This document shows positions 46,784 through 55,542 of a stretch of DNA of 64,000 nucleotides, in pieces. Source of the DNA: DASUPK01 sp963821705 (GTDB taxonomy: Bacteria > Actinomycetota > Thermoleophilia > Solirubrobacterales > 70-9); the NCBI GenBank assembly GCA_963821705.1, contig CAWGEV010000007.1, positions 434,001 through 498,000 on the forward strand, given 5' to 3'. Below the pieces are notes generated by a model that saw only the letters and a list, made by a program, of their open reading frames with translations, was not told where the DNA came from and ran no database searches. Made by a program: the position numbers and the translations under genes. The stretch's first letter is position 1. Each line of letters begins with the position of its first letter.

Positions 46784-49738
46784 ATGCCCCTGAAGCTGAT
46801 CGTCGGGCCCCCGAACTCCGGCAGGACCGGGGCGACGCTCGACGGCTTCAGGGCCGCCGCCGCCCGCAATCCGGTCCTCGTCGTGCCCACGGTCGACGAC
46901 GTCGAGCGCTTCGAGGAGGAGCTGACCCGCGACGGCGCCGCCGTGATCGGCGCAACTGTCGGCACCTTCGGACAGCTCTTCTCCCTGGTCGCGCGCGCGA
47001 CGGACGCACCCGCCGGGCCCGCGATCGGACGGACCCAGCGCCTCCGGCTGGCCCGCGAGGCGGCGGCGCGCGCCGACCTGCGAATCCTGGCCTCCTCCTC
47101 GCGGCGGCCGGGATTTCCGGCAGCGCTGGAGGAGCTCGTCTCGGAGCTCCAGGCGTCTCTCGTCGACCCCGTCGCCTTCGCCGAGCAGGCGGCTGAGGCG
47201 GGCGCCTACGAGCGAGAGGTCGCGGGCCTCTACGTGTCGTACCTCGAGGCCCGGGACGAGCTCGGCCTGCACGACGCCCACTCACTCGCGGCCGCGGCGA
47301 CGGCCGCACTGCGCGCCAATCCCGAGGCATGGGAAGGGCGACCGGTGTTCCTCTACGGCTTCGACGACCTGACGGTCGAACAGCTCGAGCTGGTTCGGGA
47401 GCTCTCGGCCCATGGTTCGGTGACCGTCGCCCTGCCCTGGGAGGACAGGGAATCCCTCACGCAGGCCCGCGGCGCGCTCTTCTCGCAGCTCAGGGACTTC
47501 GAGGGCGTGACGATCGAGAGGCTGGAGTCCGAGGCGCGTTTCACGGCCAGCGCGACCCTGTTCGAGCTGGAACGCCGCTTCGGGGACCCAGACCCCGGCG
47601 AGCCGATCGAGAACGACGGGGGCGTGGCCCTGCTGGCCTCCGCCGGCGACCTGGCGGAGGTCGAGGCGGTCGGCGCACAGGTGGCCCGGCTGCTGAGCGA
47701 CGGCGTTCCCGCCGGCGAGATCGCGATCGTGCTGCGTGACCCCCGTTCGGCCGGGCCCCTCTACCGCCGCGTGCTGAACCGGTTCGACATCCCGGTCGCC
47801 GTCCAGGCGGATCTGGCCGTCGCCCGAACCACCACCGGCGCCGGCCTGATCGCACTCCTCGATGCCGCCGTGGGAGACGGTCGCGCCTCCGACCTGCTGG
47901 CCTACCTGCGGACCCCCGGCGTCGCCTCGCCGTCCAAGGTGGACTGGTTCGAGCGACGGGTCCTGCGCGACCGCATTCGGACCGTCGACGAGGCCCTCGC
48001 CGTCTGGGACCCTGGGAGCGAGAACGGCGACCACGGCCTCCGCGAGATCGCCAAACTCCGGGAGGCCGCCACGGGGATCTCCCTCCTGCGCGAGGCGGGC
48101 GCTCAGGCGCGCTGGATCGCGGAGAGGGCGATCCGCCGTCAGGGCGCGATCGCGGAGGAGGATCGCGCGCTCGAGCTGCGAACCGGATCCGAGATCGAGC
48201 GCGCTCTCGGCGACCTCGCGGACCTCGGCCTCACCCACTCGGCCGCCGACGTGATCTCAGCGGTGGCCGAGCTCGACGTCCCCATGTGGCGAGGCCCGAC
48301 CGAGGGACGGGTCCGGGTGATCAGCCCGTACCGTGCTCGCGCCCGGCGGGTGGCGAATCTCTTCGTCTGCTCCATGCAGGACGGAGACTTCCCGCGGCGG
48401 GACACGGGCGGGCCGCTGCTCTCGGACGACGCCCGTCGCGCCCTGGCCCTGCCGGAGCGGAAGAAGGCGGAGGTCGAGGACCGCTATCTGTTCTCGGTCT
48501 GCCTCTCTCGTCCAAAGCAGCGGCTGTGGCTCTCCTGGCGCAGCGCCGACGACGAGGGCGGCGCGACCTCCCGCTCGCCATTCGTAGACGAGGTCCGCGA
48601 GCTGCTCGCCCCCGGGCTCCCGGATGACCTGGAGGAGCGGGATGCGGCGATGGTCGCCGAGGCCGGGGGCCGGGGCCTGGCCGAGTCGGTGTTCGATGCC
48701 GGCTCAGCTCCGAGCGAGACCGAGTTGGCGCGGGCACGGGCCGCGACCGACCCGAGGACCGCGAACGGCCGGCTTCGCCCGGGCCCTCTCCGGCTCGATG
48801 CGGTGCTCGAGCGAATGAAGGAGATCAAGCTGTTCGGCCCCTCGACGCTGGAGGAGTACGCCCTCTGTCCCTACCGCTGGTTCATCGGCCACGAGCTGAA
48901 GCCGCAGCGAGTGGGTCCCGAGGACGAGCCGCTGACCAGCGGCCAGATCGCGCACAAGGTCCTGGAGGCTCTCTACGAGAGCCCACCCGGGCCTGAGCCG
49001 CGACCCACCAGCGAGAGCCTTGGCGCCTGGCGGGATCGCGCCCGCGAGCTGATCTCCGAAATGGGCGAGAAGCGCCTGCCGCGCGAGCTCGCCGACACCG
49101 CCGCGGCGCTGCGGAAGGTCGAGGGACTCGTCCTGGCGTTCCTCGCCGACGAGGCCGCCACCGCCACCGCGTTCTCACCGGCGCACACGGAGGCCGCCTT
49201 CGGCTTCGACGAGTCCGAGAAGGGGCCGCTGCCGCTGGCCGGCGGCGGCGTACACGGGCAGATCGACCGGATCGATCTCGGTCCGCGCGGGGAGGCTCTT
49301 GTCCAGGACTACAAGTCGGGCGGAACGGTCGACGGCGGCGCCGGGATGCTGGAGCAGCGCGGCAAGCTCCAGCTCCAGCTCTACATGCTCGCCGCGCGCG
49401 AGCTCTGGGGACACGAGCTCGCCGGCGGGCTCTATCGGCCCCTCGGGGGCACTTCCAACCGACAGCCGAAGGGCCTGCTTCGCAAGGAGCTCGCCGACGA
49501 GCTGGCCGGACTGGACCCCCGTCCCAAAGACCACCTGAGCGAAGAGGACTTCGAGGCGACCCTGGACGAGGCCCGCGCCAAGGCGGAGGAGATCGTCGCC
49601 GGCGTTCAGGAGGGCAGGGTCGTCCGTGATCCCATCGGGGGCAGCTGCCCGGAGTTCTGCAGCTTCCAGCCGATCTGCCGCCGAGAGCGTGGCCTGCCCG
49701 AGGAGGAGCCCTGGTCCGAGGACGCGGAGGAGGAATGA
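46784..49738 (+). CDS. AddB/AdnA-like helicase-nuclease subunit
   Basis: The 984-residue protein starts MPLKLIVGPPNSGRTG, a degenerate Walker A of AddB type, then a large inactive-looking helicase region, and a C-terminal PD-(D/E)XK nuclease domain (QIDRIDL near 827, VQDYKSG near 841). Cysteines in EYALCPYRW (near 690) and CPEFCSFQPIC (near 955-965) form the expected [4Fe-4S] staple. It processes DNA double-strand breaks for recombination. ATG 46784 is seven bases after TATGCT (46771-46776); ATG 46772 is the alternative. The TGA overlaps the next ATG. Confidence 0.5.
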   Translation: MPLKLIVGPPNSGRTGATLDGFRAAAARNPVLVVPTVDDVERFEEELTRDGAAVIGATVGTFGQLFSLVARATDAPAGPAIGRTQRLRLAREAAARADLRILASSSRRPGFPAALEELVSELQASLVDPVAFAEQAAEAGAYEREVAGLYVSYLEARDELGLHDAHSLAAAATAALRANPEAWEGRPVFLYGFDDLTVEQLELVRELSAHGSVTVALPWEDRESLTQARGALFSQLRDFEGVTIERLESEARFTASATLFELERRFGDPDPGEPIENDGGVALLASAGDLAEVEAVGAQVARLLSDGVPAGEIAIVLRDPRSAGPLYRRVLNRFDIPVAVQADLAVARTTTGAGLIALLDAAVGDGRASDLLAYLRTPGVASPSKVDWFERRVLRDRIRTVDEALAVWDPGSENGDHGLREIAKLREAATGISLLREAGAQARWIAERAIRRQGAIAEEDRALELRTGSEIERALGDLADLGLTHSAADVISAVAELDVPMWRGPTEGRVRVISPYRARARRVANLFVCSMQDGDFPRRDTGGPLLSDDARRALALPERKKAEVEDRYLFSVCLSRPKQRLWLSWRSADDEGGATSRSPFVDEVRELLAPGLPDDLEERDAAMVAEAGGRGLAESVFDAGSAPSETELARARAATDPRTANGRLRPGPLRLDAVLERMKEIKLFGPSTLEEYALCPYRWFIGHELKPQRVGPEDEPLTSGQIAHKVLEALYESPPGPEPRPTSESLGAWRDRARELISEMGEKRLPRELADTAAALRKVEGLVLAFLADEAATATAFSPAHTEAAFGFDESEKGPLPLAGGGVHGQIDRIDLGPRGEALVQDYKSGGTVDGGAGMLEQRGKLQLQLYMLAARELWGHELAGGLYRPLGGTSNRQPKGLLRKELADELAGLDPRPKDHLSEEDFEATLDEARAKAEEIVAGVQEGRVVRDPIGGSCPEFCSFQPICRRERGLPEEEPWSEDAEEE

Positions 49739-52700
49739 CGGAGCGGACCGACCAGCAGAGGGCAGCGGTCGAGGGCCGTGACGGCGACGTCTTCCTGCGG
49801 GCCGGCGCCGGGACCGGCAAGACGACCGTGCTCGTCGACCGCTTCTGCGCTGCGGCCCTCGACCCCGAGGGCGGTGTCGAGCGCATCCTCGCCTTCACCT
49901 TCACCGAGCGGGCCGCGGACCAGCTCCGGCGGCGGATTCGGGACGAGCTCGCCTCGAGGATTCGCGAGGCGGACGGCGAGGAGTTGGAGGCTCTTCGAGA
50001 GGCGCTCGACGCCAGCGACCGCGCCTGGATCTCGACCATCCACGGCTTCTGCCGCCGGGTGCTCGCCTCCCACCCGGCCGCCGCCGGCATCGACCCTCGC
50101 TTCCGCGTGGTCGACGAGTCCGAGGCGGAGCGACTGGCGGCTCGCGCGTTCGACTCGGCGCTCGAGGCGCTGGTCTTGACCGGCGAGCCGGAGGCCCTCG
50201 AGCTTGCCGCGGCCAACCGGAGGCGGACGCTTCTCGGGATGACGCGTAGCGCCTACGACGAGCTGCGCAGCCACGGCGATCCCGATCCTGCCCTGCCCGA
50301 GCTGCCGCCGCCCGACACCACCGTGGCGATCGCCGAGCTGGCCGACGCCGCCCGTGCCGCTCACGCGGAGTGCGAGGAGGCTTCCGGCAAGAGCGTGGAG
50401 AGCCGCGAGCGGATCGCGGCCGCGACCCAGCTGGAGCCCGGGGCCCCGCCGGAGACCGAGCTGCTCGAGCGCCTGCGGAGCCTGGAGGTCCGCTCCTCGG
50501 CGAAGCCGTTCAAGGGCGAGGCGTGCGAGCGGTACACCCGCGCGCTCAAGCGGGCCCAGGCCGCCGTGGCTGCGCACGTCCTCGGTCCCGCCTACGAGCA
50601 GCTTCGCGAGCTGGTGGCCCGCTTCGGCTCCCACTACGAGGAGCTCAAGACGCAGCGCGCCGCCCTCGACTTCGAGGATCTGCAGCTGAAGACGGTCGAG
50701 CTGCTCAGCTCATCGGAGGCGCTGCGGATCCGCTACCGCGAGCAATTCGATCACCTGATGGTCGACGAGTTCCAGGACACCAACGGCCTGCAGCTCCGGC
50801 TCATCGAGCAGCTTCGCGGGCCGGACACGCGGCTCTTCCTGGTCGGCGACGAGTTCCAGTCGATCTACGGGTTCCGCCATGCGGACGTGGAGGTCTACCG
50901 GCGCGAGCACCGCCGGTTCGCGGACGGCGAGGAGCCGAACGGCGCGGCGCTCCCGCTCACCGGGAACTTCAGGGCCGCGCCTGACTTGGTGGCAGCGACC
51001 AACGCGATCGGCGCCGGGCTGCTCGGTGACTTCGAGCCGCTGACCGCGTTCGTCGAGCCGCCAGCCGAGGGCGCCGAGGGCGGCCCCTCCGTCGAGCTGC
51101 TCCTGACGGTCGACGACAGGACGGCCTGGGAGGCGGACGAGACGAAGCTGCCGCGGTTGCCCGACGACCCGAGCTCGGGCTCCAAGGTCGCGGAGGCGCG
51201 GCGGCTGGCGGGACGGCTGCGAGAGCTCGTCGACGCGGGAGAGGATCCGGCCGAGATCGTGGTCCTGATGCGAGCCTTCACCCACGTCGCGGCGGTGGAG
51301 CGGGCGCTCGCCGACGCCGGGCTCGATCCCTACGTCGTGGGCGGCCGCGGCTTCTGGTCACAGCAGCAGATCGACGACCTGCGCTGTCTGCTGCGGGTCA
51401 TCGCGAACCCGCTCGACGACGAGGCGCTGTTCGGCGCACTCGCCTCCCCCGCCTGCGCAGTGCTGCCGGACACGCTCTGGCTGCTCCGGCGCGCGGCCAC
51501 CTTCAATGGCGAGGACGGCCGCGAGCGCTTCGACCACGTCTGGCCTCTGGTCCGCGACCTCTCCGAGACCGGGACGACAGAGCGCGGCGACGCTGAGTCC
51601 GCCGCCCTGATTCCCCCGGACGAGCTGGAGCGGCTGGACCGCTTCGCGCGCGTCCTGGGCGACCTGCGCGACCGCTCGACGGAGGGGGGTCTGGAGTCCC
51701 TGATCGAGCGGACGGCGAGCGCGTTCCGGTACGACCTGGCGACCCTGCGGCGCGACGACGGCACGGCCAGGTGGGCGAACGTCCGGAAGCTGATGCGCCT
51801 CGCCCGGGAGTTCGAGGCCAGCGAGGGACCGGACCTCGGCACGTTCCTCGAATACCTCGACACCCGCGCCGCGAGCCGCGACCGTGAGGCGGAGGCAGCC
51901 ACACGGGCCGAGGGGCACGCGGGCGTTCGGGTGATGACGGTTCACAGCGCCAAGGGGCTCGAGTTCGGCGTCGTCGCGGTTGCAGATCTGGGACGGAACC
52001 TCCAGCTCGGCTGGATGCCGCTCCGCGTCGAGCCCGGCGAGGAGGGCCCCGAGGGCGGTGAGCTGGCCAGGGTGGGCGTGCAGCTCGGCCGGCTGGGGCG
52101 ACCCGCCGAGCGGCTGCACGACTACCAGGAGCTCACCGAGGTGGCGGCCGAGCGCGACGCCGAGGAGGAGGCGCGCCTGGCCTACGTCGCAGCCACCCGG
52201 GCCAAGCGACGGCTGCTGCTGAGCGGCACGTTCAAGCCCAAGGCACTCAAGAAGGAGATCGACGCGCGCAAGCCGATCGCGTTGCAGCTGATCCGCTCGC
52301 TGCTCGATGGCGACGCGAGCGAGCGGGACGTCGAGATCCCCGCCGCCGGGGAAGGCTTTCCGGCCGGCCGTCTGCGGGTCGCTCTGAGCGAACCCGGGCC
52401 GGGCTCCGGTGCGGGGCTGCTGAGCCCTCGCGAGCCCGAGGCGCGTCCGGAGGCCGGCGCCGATCAGGACCCGCCGCTCGGTCGCCCGGAGGTCCCCCCC
52501 GCCCTGATCGGCGGTCTCTCCTATTCGGCGCTCTCGAGCTACGAGAACTGCGGCTACCGCTTCTACGTCGAGCGCGTCCTCGGCATCGGCGAGCCCGACG
52601 TCGCTGCCGACGGCGACGAGACGTCGGCGGCGCCCGAGGTCCGCCGCCGCTTCGGCCCAGGTGTCGCGGTTCACGCGCTGCTCGAGTGGAGCGCGCGAAA

Positions 52701-53337
52701 CCGCTGGCGGGAGCCGGACGCGGAACGGGCCGCGGCGGCGCTGCGTGAGCAGGGCCTCGAGGGCGGCGCCGAGGAGACCGAGGTCGCGCTCGCGCTCACC
52801 AACGCGTTCCTGGGATCCCGGCTTCGCGAGGAGATCGGGCAAGCGCGGGTGAGCGCGGAGGTTCCATTCGTGATCTCGGTGGCGGGCACGCTGGTCCGCG
52901 GGTCGATCGACCTGCTCGTGGAGCGGGAGGACGGCTCGGTGCTGGTCGTCGACTACAAGACGGACCGGCTGCGCGAGCGGGAGCCGGCGGCGATCGTGTC
53001 GCGATACTCGGTCCAGAGGGACCTGTACGCGCTCGCAGCGGCAGCGCGCGGCACGCCGGTCGAGACCGCCTACGTCTTCCTCGAAAGGCCGGATTCGCCG
53101 GTGAGGGAGGAGTTCGACGAAGCGGGACTGGAGAAGGCGCGCAACCGGGTCGAGGCCGTCCTGGGGCGCCTCGCCTCCGGGCGCTTCGACGTCACCGACC
53201 GCCCCCACCGTGCGCTCTGCGCCGACTGCCCGGCCCGGGAGCGCCTCTGCAGCCATGACATGGGAGCGCAGATGCGCGACGAGGCGGAGCCGCCGATCGG
53301 CTCCGAGCCTCGGCTCAGCCTGCTGGAGGGATCGTGA
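49735..53337 (+). CDS. AddA/AdnB-like UvrD helicase with nuclease domain
   Basis: A 1200-residue SF1A helicase: Walker A AGAGTGKTT (23-31), VDEFQDT near 343, QSIYGFRHADVEVY, VHSAKGLEF near 735, YVAATRAKRRLLLSG, then a PD-(D/E)XK nuclease with GSIDLLVEREDGSVLVVDYK near 1060-1075. SYENCGYRFY and CADCPARERLC suggest its own Fe-S cluster. Both subunits therefore carry nuclease and Cys motifs, as in mycobacterial AdnAB. Coupled to the previous gene by ATGA. Functions in end resection. Confidence 0.5.
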   Translation: MTERTDQQRAAVEGRDGDVFLRAGAGTGKTTVLVDRFCAAALDPEGGVERILAFTFTERAADQLRRRIRDELASRIREADGEELEALREALDASDRAWISTIHGFCRRVLASHPAAAGIDPRFRVVDESEAERLAARAFDSALEALVLTGEPEALELAAANRRRTLLGMTRSAYDELRSHGDPDPALPELPPPDTTVAIAELADAARAAHAECEEASGKSVESRERIAAATQLEPGAPPETELLERLRSLEVRSSAKPFKGEACERYTRALKRAQAAVAAHVLGPAYEQLRELVARFGSHYEELKTQRAALDFEDLQLKTVELLSSSEALRIRYREQFDHLMVDEFQDTNGLQLRLIEQLRGPDTRLFLVGDEFQSIYGFRHADVEVYRREHRRFADGEEPNGAALPLTGNFRAAPDLVAATNAIGAGLLGDFEPLTAFVEPPAEGAEGGPSVELLLTVDDRTAWEADETKLPRLPDDPSSGSKVAEARRLAGRLRELVDAGEDPAEIVVLMRAFTHVAAVERALADAGLDPYVVGGRGFWSQQQIDDLRCLLRVIANPLDDEALFGALASPACAVLPDTLWLLRRAATFNGEDGRERFDHVWPLVRDLSETGTTERGDAESAALIPPDELERLDRFARVLGDLRDRSTEGGLESLIERTASAFRYDLATLRRDDGTARWANVRKLMRLAREFEASEGPDLGTFLEYLDTRAASRDREAEAATRAEGHAGVRVMTVHSAKGLEFGVVAVADLGRNLQLGWMPLRVEPGEEGPEGGELARVGVQLGRLGRPAERLHDYQELTEVAAERDAEEEARLAYVAATRAKRRLLLSGTFKPKALKKEIDARKPIALQLIRSLLDGDASERDVEIPAAGEGFPAGRLRVALSEPGPGSGAGLLSPREPEARPEAGADQDPPLGRPEVPPALIGGLSYSALSSYENCGYRFYVERVLGIGEPDVAADGDETSAAPEVRRRFGPGVAVHALLEWSARNRWREPDAERAAAALREQGLEGGAEETEVALALTNAFLGSRLREEIGQARVSAEVPFVISVAGTLVRGSIDLLVEREDGSVLVVDYKTDRLREREPAAIVSRYSVQRDLYALAAAARGTPVETAYVFLERPDSPVREEFDEAGLEKARNRVEAVLGRLASGRFDVTDRPHRALCADCPARERLCSHDMGAQMRDEAEPPIGSEPRLSLLEGS

Positions 53338-53912
53338 GCGGCGGCCTGGGCCTGTTCGGCTACGGGTCGCTGGTGCTGCGCGAGAGCGCCTCGATGACGC
53401 TCGGCCGCCCGGCCGGCGAGCTGCGGCCCGTTCGCCTCCACGACTGGAGGCGGCGGTTCTCGCAGCGCCGCGACAACCTGACCTGCGAGAAGACTTTCGA
53501 GTGCGCCCGGGGCTGGCGCCCCGAATGGATCCTCGGGCTGAACGTCGAGGAGGGCGAGGACCCCGCCGGGCCCGTGAACGGTGTGGTGATCGAGCTGACG
53601 GAGGCGGAGCTCGACCGGCTGGACGTGCGGGAGATCCGCTACGACCGGGTGGAGGTGACCGGCTCGGTCGAGGGGGAGGATCTGCCCGAGCGAATCGTCA
53701 CCTACACCGCGAAGGAGTTCCATTTCGCCGTCGAGCCGCCGGAGGACTCGATCATCCTCGCCACCTACGCGGCCGCCGTCGAGCAGGGCTTCAGCGAGCT
53801 GGGCGCGGGCGAGCTGGATCACTACCTGACGACGACGCCGTACCCGGTCGATCAGCGCGAGGCGGAGCTTGTGATCGACAGGATCCCGGAGGGAAACCCG
53901 CGGGCGTGGTAG
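53334..53912 (+). CDS. GGCT-like (gamma-glutamylcyclotransferase fold) protein
   Basis: The 192-residue protein has the fold's glycine loop GLFGYGSLVLRES near residues 5-17 and a glutamate in LTEAELDRLDVREIRYDRVEV at the position of the general base. GGCT-like enzymes release 5-oxoproline from gamma-glutamyl compounds, though many family members are untested. Its GTG overlaps the helicase stop, so it belongs to the same transcript, but a shared pathway is not evident. Confidence 0.5.
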   Translation: MSGGLGLFGYGSLVLRESASMTLGRPAGELRPVRLHDWRRRFSQRRDNLTCEKTFECARGWRPEWILGLNVEEGEDPAGPVNGVVIELTEAELDRLDVREIRYDRVEVTGSVEGEDLPERIVTYTAKEFHFAVEPPEDSIILATYAAAVEQGFSELGAGELDHYLTTTPYPVDQREAELVIDRIPEGNPRAW

Positions 53913-53942
53913 ATGCAAGGGCGCGCGACAGCGCGACCCGTT

Positions 53943-54296
53943 TCAGGAACGGTGCCAGGCGCGCGCCCACTCGCGGAGCTCCGCCATCACCGGCTCCAGC
54001 GAGTGGCCCTTGTCCGTGAGCTCGTAGCTGACGCGGACCCGGTTGCCCGGCTGCACCTCGCGCCGGACGAGGCCGGCCTTCTCGAGCTCCTTGAGGCGAC
54101 AGGAGAGCAGGCGATCCGACATGCCGGGGACGGCCTCCTTGATCTCGGCGAAGTGGAGCGGGCCGTCGGTGAGCGTGTAGAGGATCGCCCCGGCCCACCG
54201 CCGCCCGATCAGCTCGACCGCCCAGTGGTAATGCCGACACACCTGTTTCGGCTTGGCCGCCCCCCTGGCTCGGCCAGCGCCCGACTGCGTTATCAC
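53943..54296 (-). CDS. HxlR-family transcriptional regulator
   Basis: A 117-residue winged-helix regulator: CRHYHWAVELIGRRWAGAIL, GPLHFAEIKEAVPGMSDRLLSCRLKELEKAGLV, RVSYELTDKG. The conserved Cys near the N-terminus can be redox sensitive in HxlR proteins. GTG 54296 lies nine bases after TAAGCT, a leaderless start. Targets are unknown; the divergent direction leads to no immediate gene, as it converges with the GGCT-like gene. Confidence 0.5.
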   Translation of the reverse strand: MITQSGAGRARGAAKPKQVCRHYHWAVELIGRRWAGAILYTLTDGPLHFAEIKEAVPGMSDRLLSCRLKELEKAGLVRREVQPGNRVRVSYELTDKGHSLEPVMAELREWARAWHRS

Positions 54297-54339
54297 CTCG
54301 AACCAAGCTTACCGATCGTAAGGGCCGGCCAAACGGGGT

Positions 54340-55500
54340 TCAGCCCGTGCAGGGTCCGGTGCTCACGGCGCCCGTCGAGTCGCTCAAAGCACGCCTGACC
54401 ACGTCGTTCGGCACCGCGTAGCCGCCCGGCTTCCCCTGGGTTGTGGCGGCGAAGACCGTGCCCATCACGTGGCCGGCCGTGTCCACCAGCGGCCCGCCGG
54501 AGTCGCCGCTTCGCACGTCCCCGCGCAGGGCTGTGAGCTCACGCGTCACCGGCCCGCGGCCGTAGGAGTCCTGTGTGACCACGGGCCCGGTTACGCCGAC
54601 GCGGGCCGGGGTGATCGTGAGCGGGCCGTTCTCCGGGTAGCCGATGACGGCTCCCGGTGTGCCGCTCGTGACCGAGGAGGCGAACGACAGCGGAGTGCCC
54701 GTCAGGCCGTTCACGTGCAGCAGCGCGAGGTCGTTCTCGGGGTCGTAGTGGACCGGCGTCGCGTCCAGCGAGGTCGTGGAGCCGGGCGGCGTCACCGTCG
54801 TGTCGCTCTCCCCCGCAACCACGTGCGCGTTGGTCACGACCAGGTCGGGGCCCGCGATCCAGCCGGAGCCCTCGACGCCGAGCCCGCAGGCAGTTCCAAG
54901 CACGCGTACCACGTTGCCCGACGCTGCCTTGACCTCCGGGTCGTTGGCGACCTTCGAATCCGGTGCGGCCACGTTCGGGCTGGGTCCCTGGACCGCGACG
55001 CGCGGGTCGATCCGGTGGAGCGCGTTGATCAGCGAGCTCGACGGAGGGAACGCGTTGTTGAGCGCCCGCAGGATCGCCGAGCGCTGAACGGCGGTCCGCA
55101 GGCCCTTGACGCCCGGAGCATTGAGCGCCACCGCGCCGAACAGCCAGGCGAGGCCGAGCGCGAGCGCCACGAGCAGCACCGCCCCGCCCAGGGATTCGGC
55201 GACCGCCAGCCCTCGCCTGCGGCCGCTCTGCCCGAGCAGGCGCCGGCGAATCCCGAGCGCAAGCCCCTCGAGAGAGACCGCCAGGATGCCTCCGACGAGC
55301 AGCGCGCCGGCCAGCGCGGTCGCGGGGGCGTAAGGGGAATGCGAGCCGTCGGCCAGGAGGGCAGGGCCGATTCGGCTGCCCAGAAACGCGCCGATCGCGA
55401 ACCCACCCAGGCTCAGGACGCCCACGATCAGCCCCTGCTGGTAGCCCCAGAAGCCCATCGCGAGGGCGAATGCCACGATCAGCCAGTCAAGGGCGGTCAC
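54340..55500 (-). CDS. MarP-like periplasmic serine protease with CvpA membrane domain
   Basis: The 386-residue protein has about four membrane helices of the colicin-V-production (CvpA) type (residues 1-125), then a trypsin-like protease domain with His226 (VTNAHVVAG), Asp257 (PENDLALLHV) and Ser334 (SGDSGGPLV). In mycobacteria MarP maintains acid resistance and acts on peptidoglycan enzymes. GTG 55500 starts the first helix. Divergent from the penicillin-binding protein, which suggests linked envelope roles. Confidence 0.5.
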   Translation of the reverse strand: MTALDWLIVAFALAMGFWGYQQGLIVGVLSLGGFAIGAFLGSRIGPALLADGSHSPYAPATALAGALLVGGILAVSLEGLALGIRRRLLGQSGRRRGLAVAESLGGAVLLVALALGLAWLFGAVALNAPGVKGLRTAVQRSAILRALNNAFPPSSSLINALHRIDPRVAVQGPSPNVAAPDSKVANDPEVKAASGNVVRVLGTACGLGVEGSGWIAGPDLVVTNAHVVAGESDTTVTPPGSTTSLDATPVHYDPENDLALLHVNGLTGTPLSFASSVTSGTPGAVIGYPENGPLTITPARVGVTGPVVTQDSYGRGPVTRELTALRGDVRSGDSGGPLVDTAGHVMGTVFAATTQGKPGGYAVPNDVVRRALSDSTGAVSTGPCTG

Positions 55501-55542
55501 GGTTTCCCGAATACAAGCGCAGGAGCCATTACCTTTGCGCAC

